64,000 nucleotides of DNA from Actinophytocola gossypii. GTDB lineage: Bacteria; Actinomycetota; Actinomycetes; Mycobacteriales; Pseudonocardiaceae. Positions 26,516-35,732 of the stretch are shown one piece after another. Position 1 is the first letter of the stretch, and each line of letters starts with the position of its first letter. Where the stretch lies: contig NZ_JAFFZE010000009.1 in the NCBI RefSeq assembly GCF_025165815.1, positions 1 through 64,000 on the forward strand, written 5' to 3'. A program made the translations under genes and the position numbers. Below the pieces are notes generated by a model, which saw only the letters and a program-made list of their open reading frames with translations, ran no database searches and was not told the DNA's origin.

Positions 26516-27201
26516 GCTCGTATCCCCCGCAACGACTCGATTCGGTCGAGCACTACGTCGTCCTCGACGGCGGCGCGCAGCAGCCCGTAGCTCTGGTCGA
26601 GGTACCCCGCCGGCACGTGCGTCAACGCCCGGCGGCACGCCTTCAGGTCGGCCACCGAGTTCCTCGGCATCCGCCGCAGGGCGCGCGCCAGCCCGCCGAC
26701 CGACTCGTCGGGGTCCGCGCGGACCTCGTCGGCCAGCCCGAGCCGGTGCGCCCCGGCCGCGTCCAGGCTGGTGGCCAGCAGCGCCGACCGGAACATGGCG
26801 TGGTGACCGATCCGTGCGGCGACGAACGGCCAGATCAGCGCCGGGACCAGGCCGACGAGCACCTCGGTCAGCCGGAAGCTGGCACCCGCGCCGGCGACGA
26901 CCAGGTCACAGGCGGCCGCCAGGCCGACCCCGCCGCCGTACGCCGCGCCGTCCACCACCGCCACGGTGACCAGGCGGCTGTCCCGCAGCGCCGACAGCAA
27001 CTCCCACAGCCGCGCGTGATCCCGCGGCGTCCAGTCGGTCACCGCGTCCAGCGCCGCCCCGGAACAGAACACCGGCCGGTCCGCGCGCAGCACCAGCGCG
27101 CGGCTCGACGACCGCTCCGCCGCGCGCACCTCGGCGAGCAGAGCGGCCACCGTTCGGGACGACAGGTCGACCGGCGCGACGGTCCGCGCGATCACAGCCA
27201 T
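26512..27201 (-). CDS. Enoyl-CoA hydratase family, ECH1-type dehydratase (PksH/CurE-like, 229 aa)
   Basis: A crotonase-fold protein with FCSGAALDAV, GGGVGLAAACDLVVAG and FRLTEVLVGLVPALIWPF, the signature layout of ECH1 enzymes such as PksH. It should dehydrate HMG-ACP to 3-methylglutaconyl-ACP. At 229 residues it is slightly short but complete. The start at 27201 overlaps the HCS gene by ten bases. It is followed by ECH2, giving the usual HCS-ECH1-ECH2 order of known cassettes. Confidence 0.87.
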   Translation of the reverse strand: MAVIARTVAPVDLSSRTVAALLAEVRAAERSSSRALVLRADRPVFCSGAALDAVTDWTPRDHARLWELLSALRDSRLVTVAVVDGAAYGGGVGLAAACDLVVAGAGASFRLTEVLVGLVPALIWPFVAARIGHHAMFRSALLATSLDAAGAHRLGLADEVRADPDESVGGLARALRRMPRNSVADLKACRRALTHVPAGYLDQSYGLLRAAVEDDVVLDRIESLRGIRA

Positions 27202-28352
27202 GCGTACTCCCGCTGGTAGCCGGAGATCCCGGTGAGCACCGCACGGCCCGGCCACTCGGTGCGCACCTCGACCGGCACGTCCCGCGCACCCTGCCCGAGC
27301 AACCGCGTCCGGTCGAGGAACCGGTCGTACTCGGGCACGGACAGCCGTGTCCTGGCCGACAGGTCCGGCAGCACGGCCGTGGCGCCCGCCGGCACGACGC
27401 AGCGGATGAACTCCGCCGCGCTGCCCGAGCCGTAGCTGAACACGCCCAGCACCTGGTCCCGTGTCGAGGGACGGTGCCCGATCGCACTCAGCATCGCCAG
27501 CAGGGTGGTGGCGGAGTAGATGTTCCCCGCCGTCGCCGGCAACCGGGTCGACGGCTCGACCCTTGCCCGGTAGTCCTCGGCGATCGCGTCCGGCCGCAGG
27601 TCCGACAGCTTGCGCAGCAACGTGCGGTGCGCACCCCGAACCATGCCGGGAAACGGCGTGTGCATCGCCAGCATGTCGAAACCGGTCACGATGTCCGTGC
27701 CGGGCACCCGGTCGCAGTGGTCGGCGAAGGCGCCGAGTAGACTGTCCAGGTAGGACACCAGGGACAGATCGGTATCGACCACCTCGACGTCCGGTCCTGG
27801 CCGGAGGAAGTCGGCCAGCTCGTAGCCGTAGCAACCGGAGTCACCCAGCGACAGCTCGACGACGCCTGGCTGGTCGCCGACCAGCACGGCCACCGCACCG
27901 CAGCCCTGGCCCGCCTCGATGTACTCGCCACGGGTCACCGCAGGCACGTCGGCGGCGACCACCAGCGCCTTGCTGCCTGGCTCGACCGACACCAACCCGG
28001 CGGCGGCCTGCAACGCGGCGATCCCGCCGTAGCAGGCCTGCTTCACCTCGAACAGCCGGCACTGCCGGGGGAGGCCGAGCAACTGGTGTACGTGGGTGCT
28101 GACCGACTTGGACATGTCCACGCCCGACTCCGTGGCCACCACCAGAGTTCGGATGTCGTCGCGGGCCAGGGGCCGGGCGGCGGTGGCCGCGAGCGACACC
28201 ACGTCCTCGTCCGGAAGCACCACGCCCTTGCCGACCAGTCCGAGACCGGCCAGCCGGGTGTGATCCAGCCCGCGAGCGGTGAACAACTCCTCGGCGGGCA
28301 ACCACGCCGAGCCGCAGTAGGCGTTGACGGCCTCGATTCCGATCCTGGCCAT
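27192..28352 (-). CDS. HMG-CoA synthase-like beta-branching enzyme (HCS, 386 aa)
   Basis: A thiolase-fold enzyme with the complete HMG-CoA synthase triad: Glu75 in ATESGVD, Cys107 in KQACYGG and His231 in AMHTPFPG. In secondary metabolism these proteins (PksG, CurD and relatives) add an acetyl group from a donor ACP to the beta-keto group of an acceptor ACP-bound chain. I use ATG 28352; a GTG at 28358 would give the 4-nt overlap seen at most other junctions here. Placement between two ACP genes and ECH1 fits a polyketide HCS rather than mevalonate metabolism. Confidence 0.9.
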   Translation of the reverse strand: MARIGIEAVNAYCGSAWLPAEELFTARGLDHTRLAGLGLVGKGVVLPDEDVVSLAATAARPLARDDIRTLVVATESGVDMSKSVSTHVHQLLGLPRQCRLFEVKQACYGGIAALQAAAGLVSVEPGSKALVVAADVPAVTRGEYIEAGQGCGAVAVLVGDQPGVVELSLGDSGCYGYELADFLRPGPDVEVVDTDLSLVSYLDSLLGAFADHCDRVPGTDIVTGFDMLAMHTPFPGMVRGAHRTLLRKLSDLRPDAIAEDYRARVEPSTRLPATAGNIYSATTLLAMLSAIGHRPSTRDQVLGVFSYGSGSAAEFIRCVVPAGATAVLPDLSARTRLSVPEYDRFLDRTRLLGQGARDVPVEVRTEWPGRAVLTGISGYQREYAWL

Positions 28353-28354
28353 GG

Positions 28355-28615
28355 TCACCACGCCCGGGTCGCCGTGGCCAGGACCTCGGCCAGCTCCGCG
28401 AGGGTGTGCGCGCCGTCGAGAACGTCGACGCTCGGCGACAGTCCGGCGTCGTCCAGCGAGCCGACCAGGACATCCAGTCGTTCCAGCGAGGACAGGCCCA
28501 GGTCGGCCAGCGTGCTCTCGGCGACCACCTGGTCCGGCGGGACGGCGTCGGGGACACCGTCGAGCACGGCCAGCACGTTCGCGCGGAGCAGCTCCAGGGC
28601 TTCCTCCGCGGTCAC
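28355..28615 (-). CDS. Acyl carrier protein, probable donor ACP (86 aa)
   Basis: A free-standing carrier protein with a four-helix pattern and the phosphopantetheine serine in LGLSSLERL (Ser43), where the usual Asp before the serine is Ser. It lies next to HCS, as the donor ACP does in known beta-branching cassettes, so it probably carries the acetyl unit made by the decarboxylating KS. It overlaps the second ACP gene by four bases. Confidence 0.85.
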   Translation of the reverse strand: MTAEEALELLRANVLAVLDGVPDAVPPDQVVAESTLADLGLSSLERLDVLVGSLDDAGLSPSVDVLDGAHTLAELAEVLATATRAW

Positions 28616-28842
28616 GACGACGCCCCGAGGCGGTCGAGGAGAGCACGTGGGGTGCCGAGGTCGTAGAGCTCGGCGATGGTGGCCGTGTATCCCACCGACG
28701 CCTTCAACTGTGCCACGTACTCCACGGCGAGGATGGAGTCCAGCCCGAGCTCGGGAAAGTTGCTGTCCAGGTCGACGCGTTCGGGCTCGACGTAGAGCAC
28801 CTCCGCGAGCAACCGGATCGCCTCGGTACCACGGCTGGTCAT
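28612..28842 (-). CDS. Acyl carrier protein, probable acceptor ACP (76 aa)
   Basis: A second free-standing carrier with a canonical LGLDSILAVEYV motif (Ser36). Six residues after the serine it has Tyr42, the place where beta-branching acceptor ACPs usually carry a flag Trp (DSxxxxEW). This suggests the growing chain sits here and is presented to HCS. Starts and ends overlap the neighbouring genes by four bases. Confidence 0.85.
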   Translation of the reverse strand: MTSRGTEAIRLLAEVLYVEPERVDLDSNFPELGLDSILAVEYVAQLKASVGYTATIAELYDLGTPRALLDRLGASS

Positions 28843-29867
28843 TCTGACTCTCCTCCCTGGACGTTTTCGCGCCAGCGGACGGCGGCCGCGGCGGTCAACT
28901 CACCGGCGCCAGCGAAGCCGCCGAACACGACCAGTGAGCCGTCGGGCACCAGGCCGGCCCGTACCGCGTGGTCGAAGGTGATCGGCATACCGGCGCCGAA
29001 GAGATTTCCGTAGCTGTCGAACGTGTCCGGATGCCGGGCCGGGTCCACGCCGAGCTCTCTGGACCAGTTCCGCAGCAGCAACCGGTTGGGCTGGTTGGTC
29101 ACCAGCACGTCGATGTCCTTCGTGGCAAGGCTGAGCCGGTCGCACACCGCTCGGATCACGTCCGGCACCAGGACGGTGCCGCGTTCGATGATGTTCTGCG
29201 CCTTGCGGTTGTCGAAGTGGACGTCCAGTTCGGCGGTGCCTGGTTCCCAGTACAGCCGGCCGTCGGCCAGGACGATGTCGACGTCCGCCGCGTACTCGGG
29301 ATGGTGACGCACTTCGGTGTCCAGGATCGTGGCGCCACCTGTCGCCCCGACCAGCGCCACTGCCGCGCCGTCGCCGATCACCGAGGCGTGTGCCGACGTG
29401 CGGACGCCGGGCTGGGTGAAGATCCGCCCGGAGTTCTGGGTCAGGCACAGCAGCGCGCGGCCCGTGCTGGCGCCGGACAGCAGGTTCCTCGCCAGGCTGA
29501 GCATGTAGGGGAACACCGCGCAGTGCCCGTTGTGCAGATCGATGATCGACTCCGGTCGGAGGCCGAGCCGACGCGCGATCTCCGCGCCAGCACCCAGGAA
29601 CGGCACGTCCGGCAGCGCGGTGTGGGTGATGAGGACTTCGACGTCGTCGAGCACGGTCGGTCCGTGCCGCGCGGTCAGCGCTCCCACGGCCAGCTCGATG
29701 AGATCGGGCGCGGTCTGCGTGCGGTCGGCGTAGCGCCGCGAACGCGGCGCGCGGAACATGGGGTTGCGCACCAGCGGGTCGTCCGGCCGGGCGTACCGCT
29801 CGAAGTACTCGCGGCCGACCTCGGTGGGCGGAAGATAGCTCGCGACGTCGATCAGCCCTGCCGTCAT
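28839..29867 (-). CDS. KASIII-like (FabH fold) protein with His to Asn exchange (342 aa)
   Basis: A thiolase-fold protein of the FabH-like group with the active cysteine (Cys116 in NGHCAVFPYML). Where FabH has HQAN, this sequence has TNQPN, so the catalytic histidine is Asn258; an asparagine remains at 288 (DSYGNLFGAG). Loss of the histidine with a retained cysteine points away from decarboxylative condensation and towards acyl transfer, starter loading or an unusual ligation. The gene follows the ThDP enzyme with an ATGA overlap and precedes the ACPs. The activity is inference. Confidence 0.78.
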   Translation of the reverse strand: MTAGLIDVASYLPPTEVGREYFERYARPDDPLVRNPMFRAPRSRRYADRTQTAPDLIELAVGALTARHGPTVLDDVEVLITHTALPDVPFLGAGAEIARRLGLRPESIIDLHNGHCAVFPYMLSLARNLLSGASTGRALLCLTQNSGRIFTQPGVRTSAHASVIGDGAAVALVGATGGATILDTEVRHHPEYAADVDIVLADGRLYWEPGTAELDVHFDNRKAQNIIERGTVLVPDVIRAVCDRLSLATKDIDVLVTNQPNRLLLRNWSRELGVDPARHPDTFDSYGNLFGAGMPITFDHAVRAGLVPDGSLVVFGGFAGAGELTAAAAVRWRENVQGGESE

Positions 29868-31588
29868 GATGCCTCCCGTACCGCTTCGTGCCGCAGAAAA
29901 GGCAGAAACGGCGGAATCTCGTCGGTGTCCAGCTCGACGCACACCAGTGTCGGCCCGCCACGACTCTCGGCATCGAGCAGGAAGTCCCGGCACGCGTCGA
30001 GACCGGTGCGTGCCCGGACCGTGTGCACGGCGAGGGAGGGGAACATGGCGTCGACGCCGGCACCGATACTGGTCGGGGTGAACCGGTTGTGGCTCGGCAC
30101 GCCGGGGTAGTAGAGATCCTCGCGGGTCACGCACATGGCGTGCGCGTTGTTGTTGAACACCACGAAGGTGACCGGCAGGTGGTATTCCACCGCGGTGTGC
30201 ACCTCCATGCCGTGCATGAAGAACGAACCGTCGCCGGCCAGCACGTAGGTGCGCTTGCCGGTGGCGAACGCCGCGCCGAGGCCGGCCCCGAAACTGAATC
30301 CCATGCCGCCCATGCCCATGGCCAGTACCTGACGACCCCGTCGAGGGGTTGGCAGGAAGTGCACGACGGCCGCGCCGGCGTTGCCGGCGTCGCTGACCAC
30401 GTTGGCATCAACGGGCAGCACGGCCGAAATGACCTCCAGGACTTCCCGGCAGCCGAGTTGGTCACCGCTCCGTTCGGGCAGCGGCAGATGGTCGACCTCG
30501 GCCCGTTGGCGTTCGGTCGTCCCACGCGCGACCTCGCTCGGGGCGGCGGTGTCGCGTCCGCCGAGCATCGTGGTGGTCGCCAGCAGGTTCGCCCGCAGGT
30601 CCCCGTCGACCAGCAGGGCGCGCTCGTCGTGCACGTAGGGAGGCTGGTCGTGAAAGGCGACCAGCTCGCGGGTGGCGAGCAGATCCTCCAGGCCGAGCCG
30701 CGACCCGTGCGGGAGCCGCGTGCCGGCCAGCACGCACGAGGTCGCGGCGAGCAGCGCCCGCCGTACCGAAGGATGCCCCATGGTTCCGGCGACCCCGAGG
30801 AACCGGTGGCTGTGATTGTCGAAGGCGTCCTTCGCGTCGGCCTCGACGGCCACTCCGGCGTCCAGCGCCTCGGCGAGCGCGGCCAGCTCGGCACGCGCGT
30901 TCGCCCGGATCACACCGGATCCCGCGATGATCACCACCCGGCCGGTGCGCAACCGCCAGCGCAGCGTGCCGGAAACCCCGGCCGTGCGGCTCGTCACCGC
31001 CGGTTCGTCCCAGTCGGGTGTGGACAGCGTAGCCTGCTGGATGTCCTTGGGCAGCAACAGGACCGCTGGCCCGGCCGGTGAGCCGACGGCAGCCGCCAGC
31101 GCCGCGGGCAGCAGGTGGGCCACGTCCTCGGGCTTGCCCACCCGCTCACAGAACCGGGACACCGGGGAGAACACCGCGCGGCAGTCGATCGACCCGGACA
31201 CTCCACTCTGGTCCTGGAAGGCACCGCGGCCCTCCAGCGCGGTGGGGGGCTGCCCGACCAGGGCGAGCACCGGAACCTCCGACGCGTACGCCTCGCCGAG
31301 GGCGGCCACCAGGTTCAGCGCGCCGCCGCCGGACGTGGCCGTCACGACCGCGATCCGGTTGCCGGTGCGGTGATATCCGTCGGCCATCGTGCCAGCGGCG
31401 AACTCGTGTTTGGCAATCACCGCGGAAATGGGAAGGCCGGACCCGCTCGCCGCGTCGTAGAGATCCTCGATATTCGCTCCGTGCACGCCGAACATGTGCC
31501 GAACACCGGCGGCCCGGACGAGATAACTCACCATGTGGTCGACCGTTCGCAGCGGCGCGCGGCGCGTCCGCGAAGTATTGAGATCCAT
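29864..31588 (-). CDS. Thiamine-diphosphate-dependent enzyme, acetolactate-synthase-like (574 aa)
   Basis: All three domains of the family are visible: the N-terminal PYR domain with the activating glutamate in AKHEFAAGTMADGYHR, a central domain, and the C-terminal PP domain with the ThDP motif beginning GDGSFF and ending in NNNAHAM. Such enzymes decarboxylate 2-keto acids and transfer the resulting two-carbon unit. It is the first gene of the operon. It could supply an unusual starter or carry out a C-C bond forming release with an ACP-bound acyl group. It is unlikely to be the housekeeping enzyme, given the company it keeps. Confidence 0.86.
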   Translation of the reverse strand: MDLNTSRTRRAPLRTVDHMVSYLVRAAGVRHMFGVHGANIEDLYDAASGSGLPISAVIAKHEFAAGTMADGYHRTGNRIAVVTATSGGGALNLVAALGEAYASEVPVLALVGQPPTALEGRGAFQDQSGVSGSIDCRAVFSPVSRFCERVGKPEDVAHLLPAALAAAVGSPAGPAVLLLPKDIQQATLSTPDWDEPAVTSRTAGVSGTLRWRLRTGRVVIIAGSGVIRANARAELAALAEALDAGVAVEADAKDAFDNHSHRFLGVAGTMGHPSVRRALLAATSCVLAGTRLPHGSRLGLEDLLATRELVAFHDQPPYVHDERALLVDGDLRANLLATTTMLGGRDTAAPSEVARGTTERQRAEVDHLPLPERSGDQLGCREVLEVISAVLPVDANVVSDAGNAGAAVVHFLPTPRRGRQVLAMGMGGMGFSFGAGLGAAFATGKRTYVLAGDGSFFMHGMEVHTAVEYHLPVTFVVFNNNAHAMCVTREDLYYPGVPSHNRFTPTSIGAGVDAMFPSLAVHTVRARTGLDACRDFLLDAESRGGPTLVCVELDTDEIPPFLPFLRHEAVREAS

Positions 31589-31760
31589 GGCCCACCCAGT
31601 CCGTCTCGACGCGGTGACCGACCAACGCCCTGTGGCGTACTACTCGTACGATAAGAGGCGCGGATCGGAACCCGCTCGAGGGCTCGTCGACCTCACTGCC
31701 GATATCCCGCCCGACACCCCGATGATTCATGGGTGTTCGGGAGATCTGAGTGGAGGCGGC

Positions 31761-33038
31761 ATGAGTGATCCAGAAGCCGATGTGACCGTGAGCCGATGCC
31801 CGGTGAGCGGAATTGCCGGGAACTTCGACCCGTTCGGGGCCGAGTACCAGACCGATCCGCCTGGAATGCTCCGAGCCGCGCGCCACCACCAACCCGTGTT
31901 TTACAGCGAGGATCTCGACTACTGGGTCGTGACGCGCTATCGCGACATCAAGGCGACGTTTCGGGACAGCAGCAGGTTCTCCGCGTCGATCGCGCTCGAT
32001 CCCATCACGCCGCTACGTCAGCCGGTGGTCGAGCTGCTGAGAAGCTACCGGTTCGCACCAGGCCCAGTGCTGACCAACGAGGACGACCCCGTGCACCGGG
32101 CGCGACGCAAGGCGCTGGCGGAACCGTTGCTGTCCCGGTCCGTCGCGAAGCTGGAGAACCGGATTCGCGCGCTGGTGTCCGACTACCTCGACGACATCGT
32201 GCCCCGCGGCGCCGCGGACCTGGTCGACGATCTGCTCTGGGACGTGCCGGCGATCGTCGGCCTGCTGGTGGTCGGAGTGCCGGACGAGGACATCGACCGG
32301 GCGCGCAACTACAGCATCAAGCTCGGCATGTTCACCTGGGGGCGGCCAACGCTCGAGCACCAGTTGGAGATCGCCGACCAGGTCGGCCAGTGGTGGACGC
32401 TGGCCGGCGAGCTGGTGGAGCGGCTCAAACGCACCGGTGGGACGGGCTGGGTGCCGCACGCCATCGACGTCCAGCGCACCCGCCCGGAACTGGTCACCGA
32501 CAACCATCTGCAGAACATGCTGATGAGCGGTCTGGTGGCGGCGCACGAGACGACCACCAACGCGGCCGGCAACGCGCTGCGCTACCTGCTCGAACATCGG
32601 GAGGCCTGGGCCGAGCTGTGCGGTGACTCGACGCTGATTCCGAACGCCGTGGAGGAGTGCCTACGGTTCTCCTCGTCCGTGCAGTGCTGGCGGCGTAGGG
32701 CACTGGTGGACGTGCCGGTCGGCGGCACGGTGATTCCGGCGGGCGGCAAGGTGCTGCTGATGATCGGCTCCGGAAACCACGACGACGACGTGTTTCCCCA
32801 GCCGGACACGCTGGACATCCGACGCGCCAACGCCACCGAGCACCTGGCCTTCGGTGCCGGCAACCACGTGTGCATGGGAGCGCCGCTGGCCCGGCTGGAG
32901 TTGCGAATCATCCTGGAGGAGCTGACCAGGCGGCTGCCGGGGATGCGCCTGGTACCGGGGCAGAACTACGACTACCGCCGCAACGCGTCGTTCCACGGAC
33001 CGCAGCACCTGCTGGTCGAGTGGGACACCCCGTCCTGA
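31761..33038 (+). CDS. Cytochrome P450 (425 aa)
   Basis: A soluble bacterial P450 with the heme-binding loop FGAGNHVCMG (Cys371), the I-helix motif LVAAHETTTN and the ExxR in EECLR. TGGAGG lies just before the ATG at 31761; the longer upstream frame has no supporting features. It is divergent from the ThDP operon, so a shared 172-bp promoter region is likely and suggests it oxidises the operon's product. A ferredoxin gene is not adjacent. Confidence 0.9.
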   Translation: MSDPEADVTVSRCPVSGIAGNFDPFGAEYQTDPPGMLRAARHHQPVFYSEDLDYWVVTRYRDIKATFRDSSRFSASIALDPITPLRQPVVELLRSYRFAPGPVLTNEDDPVHRARRKALAEPLLSRSVAKLENRIRALVSDYLDDIVPRGAADLVDDLLWDVPAIVGLLVVGVPDEDIDRARNYSIKLGMFTWGRPTLEHQLEIADQVGQWWTLAGELVERLKRTGGTGWVPHAIDVQRTRPELVTDNHLQNMLMSGLVAAHETTTNAAGNALRYLLEHREAWAELCGDSTLIPNAVEECLRFSSSVQCWRRRALVDVPVGGTVIPAGGKVLLMIGSGNHDDDVFPQPDTLDIRRANATEHLAFGAGNHVCMGAPLARLELRIILEELTRRLPGMRLVPGQNYDYRRNASFHGPQHLLVEWDTPS

Positions 33039-33057
33039 TCGGTGTCGGCCGCCGGTC

Positions 33058-34272
<1,215 letters not shown>

Positions 34273-34456
34273 GCGACCTCACTCCTAGGTCCCGCCCGTG
34301 GCCCGTCCTCGCCGGCGAGAGTCGCCATCAGGATGCCGTGCAGTCGGTCGAGCCCCGCTCGACGCCGCGGCCCGACGTGCCCCGTTTCAACGCGCTCTCG
34401 AGCGCCGTGAGACACGATCGACGCCTGAACAGCACATGACACCGCGAGGAGAAACC

Positions 34457-34966
34457 GTGACCGGTCGAGAGAACCTGATCCACGTGCCAGCCGACGACGG
34501 TGACGGGGTGTGGATCGGCGGCACCCTGCACACGGTCAAGGCGGGGACCGCCACCACGTCGGGGTCGCTCAGCTTCCTCCAGCTGACCGTTTCCCCCGGC
34601 GACGGTCCACCACCGCACATCCACACCGGCGAGGACGAGACGCTGTACATCCTGTCCGGGGAGTTCGAGTTCTTCTCAGCTGGCCGCACCTTCGCCGCCA
34701 CGGCCGGAGACCTCGTCCATGTGCCCCGCGGCACCCTGCACGGCGTGCGCAACGTCGGTGAGTCAACGGCTCGTGCGTTGACCATCTACACGCCCGGCGG
34801 TATGGACCGCTACTTCACCGCAGTGGGGACGCCGGAAGGACTTCCGGGGGCCGGCCCCGCCCCGCTGTCGCCGGAGCAGCTGCGCGCGGCGGTGGAGCAG
34901 GCGCCGGCCCACGGGCTGATCATCCCGCCGCCGCCGGACGGAGGACCTCCGCCACCGCCGCGCTGA
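34457..34966 (+). CDS. Cupin domain protein (169 aa)
   Basis: A single cupin barrel with the two conserved motifs: PHIHTGEDETLYILSGE (metal-binding His/His/Glu) and the later VPRGTLHGVRN with the fourth ligand. GAGGAG precedes the GTG at 34457; an ATG at 34436 is also in frame. The C-terminus is proline rich. Small cupins of this sort serve as quercetinase-like dioxygenases, isomerases or cyclases in natural-product pathways. It converges with the SRPBCC gene with a 2-bp gap. Exact role unknown. Confidence 0.82.
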   Translation: MTGRENLIHVPADDGDGVWIGGTLHTVKAGTATTSGSLSFLQLTVSPGDGPPPHIHTGEDETLYILSGEFEFFSAGRTFAATAGDLVHVPRGTLHGVRNVGESTARALTIYTPGGMDRYFTAVGTPEGLPGAGPAPLSPEQLRAAVEQAPAHGLIIPPPPDGGPPPPPR

Positions 34967-34968
34967 GG

Positions 34969-35619
34969 TCAGCCACGTGCCTGCCGCTGGCTGTCGACGA
35001 TCGAAATGCCGTTGGCGTGCCGGTACTCCAGGATCGCCTTGAGGTTGTCCAGCTCGATCTTGTGGCCGGGGTAGAACAGGTGCCAGAAGTCCCCGACCCA
35101 GAGACGGTCCTTGCTGGGTGCCAGCTCGGGGCGCGGGTTGACGTCGTAGTGCGGGTGGTGACAGTTGGTCCACAGCAGCACCGAGCCCTGCGTACCGAGC
35201 ACCGTCCGCGCCGGCACCACCCGGTACAGGTACACCATCCACAGCTCGTCGCCCTGGTCCCACGCGCAGTGGTAGTCGACGGTGAGCGCGTCCCGGTTGG
35301 CCACCACCTTGGCGTACAGCCGAGTGTCCGGGACGATGCGATCCCAGCCGACCCACAGCCCGTCGTCGTCGACCGGCTCCAGTTCCCTGGCGCTGACCGT
35401 GAACTCCTCCAGGCTGCGGATGTCCGCCAGGTAGTCGAACACGACTTGCGGCGGGCAGTCGATGTAGGCGTGCAGCGTGCAGAAGTCGTGGTAGATTTCT
35501 TTGCTGGAGTAGCTTTCCTTGGCTTCGCGTTCAGCGATCCGGAAGACTTCCGGCGCCGGCGTGTTCTCCACTCTGACAATCCCTGGAATTTCGGCCAGTT
35601 CCGCTTCGGAAACCCGCAT
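34969..35619 (-). CDS. SRPBCC/START-like protein (216 aa)
   Basis: The sequence has an aromatase/cyclase-like helix-grip pattern (LHAYIDCPPQVVFDYLADIRSLEEF, then WVGWDRIVPDTRLYAKVV, and later DFWHLFYPGHKIELDNLKAILE). Such proteins bind hydrophobic or polyketide ligands in a deep cavity. ATG 35619 has GAGAGGA upstream and is preferred over more distant starts. It could bind, cyclise or release the product of the HCS operon, but the link rests on position only. Confidence 0.72.
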   Translation of the reverse strand: MRVSEAELAEIPGIVRVENTPAPEVFRIAEREAKESYSSKEIYHDFCTLHAYIDCPPQVVFDYLADIRSLEEFTVSARELEPVDDDGLWVGWDRIVPDTRLYAKVVANRDALTVDYHCAWDQGDELWMVYLYRVVPARTVLGTQGSVLLWTNCHHPHYDVNPRPELAPSKDRLWVGDFWHLFYPGHKIELDNLKAILEYRHANGISIVDSQRQARG

Positions 35620-35732
35620 CTCGCTATTCCTCTCCGCTTTCGTTGCCTCACGATGCGGTCCGGGCCTCGAAGAGCGAGCCACGATCGGTGGACGATCGGC
35701 GGTCGCGCGGGTTGGGCAGCACACTGGCGGAC

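Noticed and set aside
27192-28352. Mevalonate-pathway HMG-CoA synthase
   Set aside because: No HMG-CoA reductase or other mevalonate genes are present, and ACPs, ECH1, ECH2 and the Ser-type KS surround it.
29864-31588. Housekeeping acetolactate synthase (ilvB)
   Set aside because: No small subunit gene or branched-chain amino acid genes are nearby. The gene is embedded by overlaps in a biosynthetic operon.
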